Assembly (NCBI GenBank): GCA_023251755.1
Contig: JAHEYF010000012.1
Span: 38,181-80,513 of the forward strand
Source: Bacteroidota bacterium
GTDB lineage: Bacteria > Bacteroidota > Bacteroidia > B-17B0 > Aurantibacillaceae
Reading direction: 5' to 3'
Length of the DNA stretch: 42,333 bases
Positions within the stretch are counted from its first letter, which is position 1; every line of letters starts with the position of its first letter. Below are positions 24,522 through 33,374 of the stretch, piece by piece. The translations under genes were made by a program, and so were the position numbers. The notes under the pieces were generated by a model. That model was not told where the DNA came from, searched no databases, and saw only the letters and a list, made by a program, of their open reading frames with translations.

Positions 24522-27455
24522 TTAACGGATAAGTGTAACCCTTCCGTTTTTACCTTTTTTACGGTCTTTGTAATCGCTGTATTTTATTTTGTACACGTAA
24601 ACATCTTCCTGTAGTTTGTTGCCGTTTAATTTTCCGTCCCAGCCTTTGTTGATGTCGTCGCTGCTGTAAATCAGATTGCCCCAGCGATCGTACACATACA
24701 TTTCGAATGTTTTAATATTGGTGCCGTAAGCCATAAACACATCGTTGTGCCCATCTTCGTTGGGGGTGTAAGCTTCAGGAATATAAAACGTGGTTTCAGG
24801 TTCCACCATGACCTGGATGCGGGCAGTGTCGTTGCAACCTTTATCTGTTACAGTAATTAAGGTAATGGTGTAAACGCCGGTACCTGCATAAATATGCGAA
24901 GGGTGCATACAATCGGTAACGGCCGTGCTGTCGCCAAAGTAAAGTTTACAGGTGTCGTAGGCGGTAGACAAATTTGTGACTATAATTTCAGAGCTCAGTT
25001 CCGACACTGTTGCAGGGCTTGCAGTAAGTGCTGCGTGGGACTGCGGAAAGACATGTATGTATTTGTTTTTTACAAGCGAATCGGTGCAACCATTGTTGGT
25101 GGCTATTAAAGTTACATTGTACCAGCCAGGTACCGAATACACGTGTACCGGGTTTGGTAACGAAGAAACAGTTCCATCACCGAATTTCCATACAATGGAA
25201 GTAGCGTTTTGTGTTGCGTTCGTAAAGCTGGCGTTGAGCGGCACACAGGCGCTGTCGCTTTTTGTAAATGCTATGGTTGGTTTTTGCAATACGTTCACGG
25301 TAAAAGTTGCGTTGGCTGTACAGGCCTTGTTATCGGTAAGGGTAAGGCTATACGTAGTGGTGCTGGCCGGTGTTACAGTTTGGCTGACTACAGGATTTAA
25401 GCCATTGCTCCAGGTATAGGTGTACGGGCTTGTTCCTCCGGCAGCGCTGGCCGTTATTGTTGCATTGTTTCCTGAGCATACAGATGAATCACCAGCAATG
25501 GATGCACTGAGCAAAGGGGGTTCGGTAATGGTAACAGTTTGTGTATTGGTGCAATTGCTTTGATCGGTCACCAGCAGGGTGTATGAGCCTGCAAGTAAAC
25601 CGGTAGCATTGGCCGTTGTTTGCACAGGGATGGTGTTCCAGGAATAGGTGTAAGCCGGCGCCCCGCCGCTGACCTGTGAAGTAGCCGATCCGTCGTTGAG
25701 GCCATGGCAGCTTGCATTGACAGGTGTAAGTGCAACGGTTAAACCGGGTGTAATATGCACAACAACGGTTTCTGTATCGGAACAGGCTCCATTGTAGGCC
25801 GTAAGTGTATAGGTAGTTGTAACAAGGGGGCTAACGGTGTAGTTGGCAGTGGCCGGACCGCCCGTCCATTGATACGTTGTAGCACCCGAACCGTGCAGTG
25901 TAACACTTGCACCGGCACACACCGTGGTGTCGTTACCGGCCGCAGCAACAGGGTTCGCATTCACCGACACCAGGGCTGTATCCGTTGCTGTATTCCCAAC
26001 CCCGTCGACAATGGTTACTGTGTAAGTAGTGGTAACAGTTGGCGAAACACTAATGGGCCCTGCGCCGGTTCCCACGTTGGGGTTCCAGGTATAGGTAAAG
26101 GGTGCTGTTCCGCCTGTGGGAGTGGCACTGATGGTGGTTGAGCCGCCGTTGCAAATTACACCACCATTTGCTGTTACAGCAATACCGCATACCACCGAAA
26201 AATTTAAACAGGTGGTGGCGCTAACAACTGCTGAATTGGAGCAGGGGTCACTTACCGAACCGGAGCCGCCAATAAGGCAAACGGTGTAGGTGCCGGTGGT
26301 GGCAAAGGCCGGGCTGACGGTAAGGGTGTACACATTGTCGTACTGACTGCCCGAAGCGCAGGCCGGCGATGTGGCCGCGGTCACGGTATAAGGGCCTCCG
26401 GGGCCTGTAACAGTAAAATCGGTAGTTTGTACTGAGCTGCATAAAATATTTTCACTAAAATTCAATTGCAGGGAAGTCGCATTACAGGCCACAGGGTTTA
26501 CGCTTTGCATAACGGGTGGAACGTTGTCGAATATGTTGGCGGTAGACTGTCCGAAATCAAGGGTGTAGCCACTGGAAGTAGAAGAGAAATTACTAATGTT
26601 TACCACATAAGTCTCTCCTGTGGTTACCTGCAACAGGGCATTGTCGGGTGTTCCGGCAGCATTTTGCGAGGTGAGGGTCGATCCGCCATTGGCACCGGTT
26701 ATGCCGGGAGTCCCCGAAAAATTACAACTTACTTCAATAGAAGGGTCGGTAAAAATGTCTGCACAGGAATGGGTGGTTAAATTATAAATGGCCCAATCGT
26801 AATCATCGTTCATATTAACCGGTGTTATATTAAAATTCAAATTACCGGTTTGCCCTACTGTAAAGGTGTACCAAACATCGTTTAATTCGCCCGAGCCTAA
26901 GCAGGAGGAAGCGGTATTGATTTCACCAGGTATATTTCCTTCACCGGTATATGAAGCGGTGGTGCTGTAAACATTCTGGCAAATCGGAATGGCGCCCGGA
27001 CAATCCTGAACGCTTGGTGCAGGCCCGGCGGTGCAATTCACGCAACTGATGTTAGCGGCCCAGCCCGGCCCGGCAAAAGAAGGGTCGGAAGTAAACTCAA
27101 GTGTTAAACAACCGTTGCCGGAAGTGTTGGCGCTTATTGAACCAGGCGAGGTGCTGCTGAATGTACCCAGTAAAGGCGCCGCAGTAGTGGAGCCATTGTA
27201 TATACTAAGTGTGCTGGCACTGAAACCAAGGTCGAATTGCGAAAAAGTTAAACTGATACAGGTGGCCGTTGATGGACAAAGGGTAATAATAAAATGTTCG
27301 TTGAGGCCAAAATCATTGGCGGAGCCTCCGCTATCGTAAAATGTACCGGTACAGGCGCTAATGGTACCGCCCTGGCTGATGGTATAGGTTTGCGAAACTA
27401 AATTTCCCGCTACACCGGCAAACAGGGCTATAAAAAGTAAACGTACTTTGAACAT
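24522..27455 (-). CDS. Secreted CUB/Ig/SprB/PKD multidomain protein with type B T9SS C-terminal domain
   Basis: The 977-residue protein has a signal peptide (to about residue 21, LVSQ). A CUB-like domain spans about 22-138 ('FDLGFSASTLSIYNGS', four Cys). A pre-peptidase/galactose-binding-like domain follows at about 148-300 ('DVWYTFTVGQTGNLNF'). Several Ig-like domains come next, then an SprB-type repeat ('NASCHGLNDGSATSQVSGG') near 590, and PKD domains ('IVWKFGDGTVSS', 'KLYFGDSTAV') between about 745 and 885. The last ~90 residues are the gliding-motility-associated C-terminal domain ('YIPEAYTPNEDG', 'YVYDRWGNLIYSS', 'LQEDVYVYKI', ending 'VTLIR'). It is likely a surface adhesin or matrix protein; no enzyme was seen. 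It follows a 128-residue gene by 5 nt, so the two are probably one operon. Confidence 0.92.
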   Translation of the reverse strand: MFKVRLLFIALFAGVAGNLVSQTYTISQGGTISACTGTFYDSGGSANDFGLNEHFIITLCPSTATCISLTFSQFDLGFSASTLSIYNGSTTAAPLLGTFSSTSPGSISANTSGNGCLTLEFTSDPSFAGPGWAANISCVNCTAGPAPSVQDCPGAIPICQNVYSTTASYTGEGNIPGEINTASSCLGSGELNDVWYTFTVGQTGNLNFNITPVNMNDDYDWAIYNLTTHSCADIFTDPSIEVSCNFSGTPGITGANGGSTLTSQNAAGTPDNALLQVTTGETYVVNISNFSSTSSGYTLDFGQSTANIFDNVPPVMQSVNPVACNATSLQLNFSENILCSSVQTTDFTVTGPGGPYTVTAATSPACASGSQYDNVYTLTVSPAFATTGTYTVCLIGGSGSVSDPCSNSAVVSATTCLNFSVVCGIAVTANGGVICNGGSTTISATPTGGTAPFTYTWNPNVGTGAGPISVSPTVTTTYTVTIVDGVGNTATDTALVSVNANPVAAAGNDTTVCAGASVTLHGSGATTYQWTGGPATANYTVSPLVTTTYTLTAYNGACSDTETVVVHITPGLTVALTPVNASCHGLNDGSATSQVSGGAPAYTYSWNTIPVQTTANATGLLAGSYTLLVTDQSNCTNTQTVTITEPPLLSASIAGDSSVCSGNNATITASAAGGTSPYTYTWSNGLNPVVSQTVTPASTTTYSLTLTDNKACTANATFTVNVLQKPTIAFTKSDSACVPLNASFTNATQNATSIVWKFGDGTVSSLPNPVHVYSVPGWYNVTLIATNNGCTDSLVKNKYIHVFPQSHAALTASPATVSELSSEIIVTNLSTAYDTCKLYFGDSTAVTDCMHPSHIYAGTGVYTITLITVTDKGCNDTARIQVMVEPETTFYIPEAYTPNEDGHNDVFMAYGTNIKTFEMYVYDRWGNLIYSSDDINKGWDGKLNGNKLQEDVYVYKIKYSDYKDRKKGKNGRVTLIR

Positions 27456-27460
27456 GGTGG

Positions 27461-27847
27461 TTATTTTTTTGAGGTGTATTTTTTTGCAATGTCTGCGTAG
27501 GCTGACCTAACTTCGTCCCACGACAAAAGGGTAATGGGCGTACCAGGCCTTGTAGCGTATACCATCACTCTTTTTTTATCGGCCCTTTGCGCATCGAATT
27601 GTTTTATGTCGAGCGTGGCCGGATCGATTACAGGACAAGTGGGGCATTTTTTATACTCGTTCAGAACAAAAGATTTCTGAAAGAAAAAATTTAACGATTC
27701 AATCTGGGCTTCGGTGAGGGAAGCCTGTTTTGAAACATCTATGTATTTTTTGGCCCTTTCATCCAATACCAGGTGTGCATTGGGTTGGAATTTAACAAAA
27801 GCCGAAAATAAAATGATGAGGGTGCTTAGGGCAAAATAATTCTTCAT
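27461..27847 (-). CDS. Small secreted protein of unknown function, partner of the CUB-domain protein
   Basis: The 128-residue protein begins with a hydrophobic segment (residues about 5-20, 'FALSTLIILFSAFVKF') that acts as a signal peptide or anchor. The mature part is charged and probably helical, with one CPTC motif ('KKCPTCPVID') that is not in a thioredoxin context. It ends 'YADIAKKYTSKK'. I do not recognise a family. The stop is only 5 nt before the start of the giant downstream gene, so co-transcription and possibly translational coupling are likely. A role in export, folding or anchoring of that protein is inference from position. Confidence 0.8.
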   Translation of the reverse strand: MKNYFALSTLIILFSAFVKFQPNAHLVLDERAKKYIDVSKQASLTEAQIESLNFFFQKSFVLNEYKKCPTCPVIDPATLDIKQFDAQRADKKRVMVYATRPGTPITLLSWDEVRSAYADIAKKYTSKK

Positions 27848-28320
27848 GAATGACTTTTTAGTAATATTAGGGTACTTTTCGCTAAAAAAGAATCATTTAT
27901 CTAAAAATAATATACATTCCGTGTCTTATTTTCGACGAACAAACTACTTATTTTTAGGCTTCGCTCCCTTTTTTAGCGCTCAAAATGGTCTGAAACACCT
28001 TATTTTATTGATTTTGATAAAATCAAGGGGTGGTTTTGTTCTATAAATCAGATAGTTGACCTGCAAAGGTGGTTTTTGAAGTATTGTTGTCCGGGAACTA
28101 AATGATTTGTTCGAACCCCAGATCGGGCATTGTTAAAAAAAACAAGGCTCGTCTTGCCTTGTCTGTTTGTTCTTTTGCTGATTCAATATTTTTGTCAGCC
28201 GCCTGATTTTATCTGCGCCCCAGGTTCATTGAGTTGAACAGAGGCAGACTTGTCTATTGTTTCCAACACCAGTCGACTGCCCCCATCTGCTTCTGTAATT
28301 TTGTTTTTTTATCAATTAAA
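27848..28320. other. Gene-free region with a leftward terminator-like hairpin
   Basis: This gap should contain the promoter for the 128-residue gene (start 27847, minus). Apart from the hairpin at 28135-28162, nothing was supported. A plus-strand frame at 27846-28046 has poor coding character. On the minus strand, 28180-28290 is open for about 35 codons but has no start codon, so it is not called. Confidence 0.45.
28135..28162 (-). terminator. Second intrinsic-terminator-like hairpin downstream of the phosphoesterase gene
   Basis: The stem ACAAGGC / GCCTTGT (7 bp, 7-nt loop, 28142-28162) is followed on the minus strand by eight U. It lies about 170 nt beyond the first terminator, so it may be a back-up or may end a separate short transcript from 28170-28320. 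Confidence 0.6.
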
Positions 28321-28352
28321 AAGCCCGCTAACATTAATATTAGCGGGCTTTG
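28318..28352 (-). terminator. Intrinsic terminator of the metallophosphoesterase gene
   Basis: The arms AAAGCCCGCTAA and TTAGCGGGCTTT surround an 8-nt loop. Read on the minus strand, the G/C-rich hairpin ends in a U-rich tract (TTTTTAATTG). It lies about 22 nt past the stop at 28374. Confidence 0.85.
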
Positions 28353-28373
28353 TGTTTTGTGCCTGTTTCAGTT

Positions 28374-31300
28374 TTAGTTTTTCAGGAGTTTAAACCTTGT
28401 CAGTTCTTTTTCCTGTTGTACTTCCAGTATATACAAGCCGTTTTCCAGATGACCCACATTTAAAAGTTCTGTGGTATTGGAGGTAGACGTGTATAGTATA
28501 CATTTTCCCTCTAAGTTGTACACCCTTATAATAGAAGGCTTTCCGTTCAATACCACATTCAGTTCGCCCGAAGCCGGGTTGGGGTAAAGCGAAAAGGCAG
28601 CATTGTCTGTTCCTTCTTTTACATCCACCTGTGATTCGCCTGCCAGTTTAGCTGTTGGGGCAGCCGGCGCAGTGCTGTATTCAATATACAACAGGGCGGC
28701 CTGTGTAGGTACCCCTTCATACGAGCGCGCAGTGCGTGTACCTGTTCCGGTAATAATAAACGACAGGGCACTCGATGTGCTGAAGCCTGCACGGTTTACA
28801 ATTTCCTGTACAATGCTTTTTAATTCAGGTGTTCTTTCAGCAGTACCTGCCAGCCCGACGGTGTTCCAGGCCGAAATGGTCCAGCTTACACCGGCACTTG
28901 TTTTTAAGCGGTTCGAAACATTTTTTACTGCTGTGGTAAATGCTGTTGCATTATCGGACGCTTCACCTTTTATAGTGACTGTGGTTGCGCCGGATTTTAT
29001 CTCATCGCAGGTAAACTGTATATAGGCTTTTGTAATGGTAGCCCCCTTGGGGATGTTTAATGTGGTAAAACGCAAACCAACGGTTTGATTTCCATACGTA
29101 GCGCCGTCGTTCACCAATTCTATATCCGAACTATTGGTGTAAATGGAACCGCTGGCCACCTCTTCAACATCGTCCATACCCGTGGCTGTTCTTTTAGAAA
29201 CAACAATTACAGCAGGCGGGGTGGATGAGTTGACCGTAATACCAACAGCAGCCGATGTTGTTACAGCTCCTCCGTTGTCGGTTGCTTTTGCACTTATAGT
29301 ATAAGAACCTGCGGCAACACCTGCCCAGCTATAGCTATAAGGGCTGCTTAAAGCTTCTCCCAATTTTGTAATGCCCTGAAAGAATTCCACTTTTGCAATG
29401 CTTCCATCGGCATCAGCAGCATTCACGCTGATGGTTACAGTTGCAGGTGCTGTAAAAACAGCGCCGTTTGTGGGTGCTGTAATACTAACTGTGGGGGTAA
29501 TATTACCTGCGGCAGTGGTAGTAAACATAACATCTGCCCCGTAAGAAGTGCCTACCGCATTGGTGGCGTAAGCCCTTACATGATAGGTAGTGGCCGCCGT
29601 TAAACCGCTTAAGCTGCTGCTGTATGCGCCGGACGTAGCTGTAGTACTTACCACGGTATTGGCTGTTGTTGGATTAGCAAGGCTTGAATAACAAACTCCC
29701 GCTGCAGTAATTGCCGCACCCCCGTTGCTGCTAATGGTTCCGCCTGTACTGGCAGTAGTGGCCGTAATAGCAGACGCCGCTGTAGTGCTCACTACCGGCG
29801 CAGTGGCCGCAGCAGCTGTGGTAAAAGTAAGGTCGGCCCCGTACGAAGTACCCACACTGTTGGTGGCATAAGCCCTTATATGGTAAACAGTGCCTGCACT
29901 TAAACCACTTAAAGTGCTGCTATAAGCACCCGCTGTAGTGGTGGTGCTTACTATAGCACTGGCTGTTGTGGGATTAGCGATAGTTGAATAACAAACTCCC
30001 GCTGTAGTAATTGCCGCGCCTCCGTTGCTGGTAATGTTACCTCCGCTTGTAGCACTTGTCTGTGTAACGACCGAAGCAGCCGTTGTTGTTACTACCGGTG
30101 CAGTAGCCGCAGCAGCTGTGGTAAAAGTAAGATCGGCCCCGTACGAAGTACCCACACTGTTGGTGGCATAAGCCCTTACATGGTAAACAGTGCCTGCACT
30201 TAAACCACTTAAAGTGCTGCTATAAGCACCTGCCGTTGTGGCGGTACTTACTATAGCGCTGGCTGTTGTGGGATTAGCAATTGTTGAATAACAAACCCCC
30301 GCTGCGCTAATTGCCGCCCCGCCGTTGCTGCTGATGTTACCACCAGTTGTAGCCGAAGAAGAGGTAATGGCCGAAGCAGCCGTTGTGCTTACTACCGGGA
30401 CAGTGGCTGCTGCGGTAGTGGTAAAAGTAACATCCGCACCATACGAAGTACCTGCGCTGTTTGTAGCGTAAGCCCTCACATGGTAAGTAGTGCCTGCAGT
30501 TAAACCACTTAAATTACTGATGTAAGCCCCCGCTGTGGTGGTGGTGCTTACAAGAGTGTTCGCTGTAGTGGGATTTATAGCGGTTGAATAACAAACCCCC
30601 GCAGCCGTAACAGCAGCGCCACCATTGCTGGTGATATTGCCCCCTGTGTTTGCACTTGTTTGAGCTATTGCAGAAACCGCTGTTGTTGTTACTACCGGAG
30701 CGGTTACAGTGGCGGTACCCGAATAACGGCGGCGTATCACCTGGTCGATGATGGCCCCGCTTTTATTCACCACTTTCACTTCCAGTCTGTCACTGTAGGC
30801 ATCAATCACCATGTAGTTGTACGACGATACCGCGTATTTTGTCCACCAGTTTCCATTGATTACACTGTAAGGCGGTGCACCCAGTCCGCCGGAGACCGTA
30901 TAAATGGTCCCCCTTACACCCGATGGAATATCATTGCTGCTCGAAGCAACCGCTTTGTTGTAAATAACATTCGACCTTTCGTAAATATGGTCGTGTCCAT
31001 TGAACACCATCGCCACATCATACTGATCGCAAAGGGTTTCGAAGGCGGCATTCCCCGAAGCGCCATGCCCGCTACCGGAACTGTATACAGGGTAATGACT
31101 GTACACAAACCTGTATTGAGCTGCCTGTGCTGCTGCGGAAGAAAGTTCCTGCTGGGCAAATGTTACATCAATACTCATTCCAAGGCAGACAAAAAAACAA
31201 TTGCCTTCGGTAAAAGAATATTTTTCTGAGTTGTTGCGCACCAGCGTTGGCGTGATGCCCTGTACTTCAGAAAATGTTTCGTGGTTTCCGCGGGACACCA

Positions 31301-31577
31301 GGTACTTGTTTGCATTTAACAGGTTGTTCAGGTTCGGATACTGGGTAATGGCATTTTTCCAGGCCGAAGGAGCAGTGGTTTCCCAAAGATCGCCACTGTG
31401 AATAACCAGTCCCGGGTTTTCATTGTTGATCAGCGAATTCATGGCGCTGAAAGTGCTTACATCGTCGCGCGAGTCGCCACAGGCAACAAAACGAAGAGTG
31501 GCCTGGGCCAGCAGAGCATTAAAGCCTGCCAGGCTTAACAAGCCGATTAAACAAAATAATCTAAAGTTGTGTTTCAT
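28374..31577 (-). CDS. T9SS-exported calcineurin-like metallophosphoesterase with 100-residue repeats
   Basis: The 1067-residue protein has a signal peptide (to about residue 24, LLA-Q). The catalytic domain at about 27-285 shows the metallophosphoesterase ligands in order: 'GDSRDD' (Asp35), 'HSGDLWE' (Asp63), 'RGNHETF' (Asn98, His99), 'YSHYPVYS' (His161) and 'GHDHIYER' (His195, His197), as in purple-acid-phosphatase-like enzymes. Residues about 290-690 are four 100-residue fibronectin/Ig-like repeats. A bacterial Ig domain ('VSITAPTNGAVF') near 695-790 follows, then a DNRLRE-like beta-sandwich at about 800-960 ('YIQFTCDEIKSG'). A type A sorting domain ends it ('SLYPNPASGELNVVL', 'LENGLYILEV'). 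It should hydrolyse phosphate esters at the surface or in the medium. It is monocistronic, with its own terminator. Confidence 0.92.
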   Translation of the reverse strand: MKHNFRLFCLIGLLSLAGFNALLAQATLRFVACGDSRDDVSTFSAMNSLINNENPGLVIHSGDLWETTAPSAWKNAITQYPNLNNLLNANKYLVSRGNHETFSEVQGITPTLVRNNSEKYSFTEGNCFFVCLGMSIDVTFAQQELSSAAAQAAQYRFVYSHYPVYSSGSGHGASGNAAFETLCDQYDVAMVFNGHDHIYERSNVIYNKAVASSSNDIPSGVRGTIYTVSGGLGAPPYSVINGNWWTKYAVSSYNYMVIDAYSDRLEVKVVNKSGAIIDQVIRRRYSGTATVTAPVVTTTAVSAIAQTSANTGGNITSNGGAAVTAAGVCYSTAINPTTANTLVSTTTTAGAYISNLSGLTAGTTYHVRAYATNSAGTSYGADVTFTTTAAATVPVVSTTAASAITSSSATTGGNISSNGGAAISAAGVCYSTIANPTTASAIVSTATTAGAYSSTLSGLSAGTVYHVRAYATNSVGTSYGADLTFTTAAAATAPVVTTTAASVVTQTSATSGGNITSNGGAAITTAGVCYSTIANPTTASAIVSTTTTAGAYSSTLSGLSAGTVYHIRAYATNSVGTSYGADLTFTTAAAATAPVVSTTAASAITATTASTGGTISSNGGAAITAAGVCYSSLANPTTANTVVSTTATSGAYSSSLSGLTAATTYHVRAYATNAVGTSYGADVMFTTTAAGNITPTVSITAPTNGAVFTAPATVTISVNAADADGSIAKVEFFQGITKLGEALSSPYSYSWAGVAAGSYTISAKATDNGGAVTTSAAVGITVNSSTPPAVIVVSKRTATGMDDVEEVASGSIYTNSSDIELVNDGATYGNQTVGLRFTTLNIPKGATITKAYIQFTCDEIKSGATTVTIKGEASDNATAFTTAVKNVSNRLKTSAGVSWTISAWNTVGLAGTAERTPELKSIVQEIVNRAGFSTSSALSFIITGTGTRTARSYEGVPTQAALLYIEYSTAPAAPTAKLAGESQVDVKEGTDNAAFSLYPNPASGELNVVLNGKPSIIRVYNLEGKCILYTSTSNTTELLNVGHLENGLYILEVQQEKELTRFKLLKN
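29510..30710 (-). repeat. Four tandem 300-bp repeats in the metallophosphoesterase gene
   Basis: The segment 'aaaccacttaaagtgctgct', or a close form, recurs near 29610, 29910, 30210 and 30510, exactly 300 bp apart. The two central copies are almost identical: 29821-29930 and 30121-30230 differ at only two of 110 positions by eye. Each unit encodes one 100-residue FN3/Ig-like domain. Confidence 0.93.
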
Positions 31578-31858
31578 GATTTTATTTTTCTGATTTTGTG
31601 CAATCTATGAAGTCTGCTGCCTTGGTAGCAAACAAAAAATAAGGCCATTTTTGGAATCACAACAGGTAAACGGGGTGTTGAAAGCAGCCTGCCTGCTTTC
31701 AACAGGCTCAGTAAACAAAAGCAAAAAAAATGTTGAGGGTGAATGATCGCTTTGCTGTTTTGCAAATAGTCTGACTTAAATGCCCAAGCCCCATAATCTA
31801 CTCATAAATTCCCACAAGTAAAACTCTTGTTTTCAACTTAATTTCGGGCAAAAAAGAA
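31578..31858. other. Divergent intergenic region between phosphoesterase and pnt genes
   Basis: It contains the hairpin at 31677-31703 and the pntAA promoter candidate at its right end (31859-31890). The remaining sequence is A/T-rich with no gene. Confidence 0.5.
31677..31703. other. 11-bp stem-loop in a divergent promoter region
   Basis: GTTGAAAGCAG and CTGCTTTCAAC flank a 5-nt loop (cctgc). Both neighbouring genes start away from this point, so it is not an ordinary terminator, and no U-run follows it on either strand. It lies 100 nt upstream of the phosphoesterase start and could be a 5'-leader structure or an operator. Confidence 0.6.
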
Positions 31859-31890
31859 TTTGGCAGGCACAGGATTAATTTCTTACTTTG
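31859..31890 (+). promoter_or_regulatory. Candidate Bacteroidota promoter for the pnt operon
   Basis: TTTG at 31859-31862 and TTACTTTG at 31883-31890 are 20 nt apart. They lie 28 nt upstream of the pntAA ATG, closely matching the known -33 TTTG / -7 TAnnTTTG pattern of this phylum (the -7 box deviates at its second base). Confidence 0.5.
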
Positions 31891-31917
31891 CCCTTTATTT
31901 CAAAATTCCCGTATATA

Positions 31918-33048
31918 ATGAAATTAGCTGTTCCAAAAGAAACCAGGTTTAAAGAAAACCGTGTAGCCCTTAGCCCTGATGTGGTAAAAGACCTTGTAAA
32001 AAAAGGCTTTGAAGTGCTGATAGAAACAGGCGCCGGTTTGAATTCATTTTTTGAAGACGCCGCCTACAGCACTGCCGGTGGGCAAATCATCAGCGATAAA
32101 AACGCTCTATACGCTGCGGCTGATGTAGTGATGAAGGTGAATGCCCCGGCTGCCGACGAAATAGCCAAAATGAAAAAAGAAGCCATCCTTATTTCCTTTA
32201 TGTGGGCTGCTACCAGTCCCGAACTGGTTGATGCCTGTTGCAAAGCCGGTATATCGGCCTTTTCGATGGATGCTGTTCCGCGCATTTCGCGCGCACAAAA
32301 AATGGACGCTCTTTCTTCGCAGGCCAACCTGGGCGGATACAAAGCCGTGTTATTGGCCGCTAATACCATTGGTAAATTATTGCCCATGATGACCACGGCT
32401 GCCGGAACCATCCGCCCCTCCAAGGTGGTGATATTTGGTGCAGGTGTAGCAGGCTTGCAGGCCATTGCTACCGCCAAACGCCTAGGCGCTGTGGTGGAGG
32501 TAACCGACATCCGTCCTGAAACCAAAGAACAGGTAGAGTCTTTGGGTGGAAAATTTATTGTGGTAAAAGGCGACACCTCCATTAAAATAGAAGGCGGATA
32601 TGTGAAAGGTGTTTCGGAAGAATTCCTTAAAATGCAGCAGGAACTGGTAGCCAAACACGTAAAAGAAGCCGATATAGTTATTACCACAGCTTTAATCCCG
32701 GGTAAAAAAGCGCCTTTATTGGTTACCGAAGAGATGGTGAAAAGCATGCGTTTCGGTTCTGTTATAGTAGACATGGCCGTTGAACAAGGCGGAAACGTGG
32801 TGGGCAGCGAACTCAACAAAACAGTTCAAAAGCACGGTGTTACTATTATCGGCGAAGGCAATATCCCTTCGCTGTTACCCATGAACGCCAGTGATCTTTA
32901 TGCAAAAAACATTCAAACCATCTTATTGCATTTAGCGGATAAAGATGCCTTTAAATGGGAAATGGACGAAGAAATTACCAAAGGTTCGCTTATTGTTCAC
33001 AAAGGAAATGCGGTGCATCCAAGTGTAAATAAAACCGTTAACGCTTAA
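31918..33048 (+). CDS. pntAA: Proton-translocating NAD(P)+ transhydrogenase, alpha subunit 1 (NAD-binding domain I)
   Basis: The start is the ATG at 31918 (376 residues, MKLAVPKETRFKENRVALSP). The open frame runs 10 codons further upstream, but those codons overlap the promoter candidate and are not part of the family. It has the alanine dehydrogenase/PNT N-terminal signature, then 'SRAQKMDALSSQANLGGY' at 124-141, the NAD-contacting loop of domain I, and the Rossmann motif 'FGAGVAGLQ' at 173-181 followed by acidic 'EVTDIRP'. It binds NAD(H) on the cytoplasmic side. With PntAB and PntB it couples hydride transfer between NADH and NADP+ to proton movement. pntAB follows after 20 bp. Confidence 0.95.
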   Translation: MKLAVPKETRFKENRVALSPDVVKDLVKKGFEVLIETGAGLNSFFEDAAYSTAGGQIISDKNALYAAADVVMKVNAPAADEIAKMKKEAILISFMWAATSPELVDACCKAGISAFSMDAVPRISRAQKMDALSSQANLGGYKAVLLAANTIGKLLPMMTTAAGTIRPSKVVIFGAGVAGLQAIATAKRLGAVVEVTDIRPETKEQVESLGGKFIVVKGDTSIKIEGGYVKGVSEEFLKMQQELVAKHVKEADIVITTALIPGKKAPLLVTEEMVKSMRFGSVIVDMAVEQGGNVVGSELNKTVQKHGVTIIGEGNIPSLLPMNASDLYAKNIQTILLHLADKDAFKWEMDEEITKGSLIVHKGNAVHPSVNKTVNA

Positions 33049-33068
33049 TTAAATTAATCTTAAAATTT

Positions 33069-33374
33069 ATGGAAACAATTTTAAACCTTATAGGCAACAA
33101 CCGCGAAATGATTTATTTCATTGTGCTTTCTGTATTTGTAGGTATCGAAGTAATTGGCGGTGTGCCAACAGTTTTACACACCCCTTTAATGAGCGGGGCC
33201 AACGCTATACACGGAGTTGTGATTGTAGGCGCTATATACGTCATGTTGAATGTTGACCCAACAGATTATGTGGCTTTGGCCTTAGGGTTTTTAGCCGTGT
33301 TGCTCGGAACACTGAATGTGGTGGGTGGATTTGTGGTAACGGACAGGATGCTGGAGATGTTTAAGAAAAAGTAA
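33069..33374 (+). CDS. pntAB: NAD(P)+ transhydrogenase, alpha subunit 2 (membrane domain)
   Basis: This 101-residue membrane protein has three or four hydrophobic segments, matching the small PntAB subunit of the three-polypeptide transhydrogenases. The family-typical run 'HTPLMSGANAIHGVVIVGA' is at about 37-55, followed by 'LGFLAVLLGTLNVVGGFVV' near 77-95. It contributes helices to the proton channel with PntB. The next pnt gene is not adjacent: a 1411-residue cargo gene intervenes. Confidence 0.95.
   Translation: METILNLIGNNREMIYFIVLSVFVGIEVIGGVPTVLHTPLMSGANAIHGVVIVGAIYVMLNVDPTDYVALALGFLAVLLGTLNVVGGFVVTDRMLEMFKKK

Noticed and set aside
27846..28046. 66-codon plus-strand frame in a gap
   Set aside because: Its translation is Leu/Phe/Lys rich, as expected of A/T-rich DNA; it overlaps the start of the minus-strand gene.
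28180..28290. Minus-strand stretch open for about 35 codons between two terminators
   Set aside because: No start codon and an upstream stop; the length is within chance. It may still be part of an RNA, noted under findings.
31888..31917. Upstream ATG for pntAA, 10 codons earlier
   Set aside because: The family starts at MKLAVPKE, and the extension overlaps the candidate -7 promoter box.
32064..32819. 251-codon antisense frame within pntAA
   Set aside because: pntAA on the other strand has all family motifs; the antisense frame is a mirror of its codon bias.
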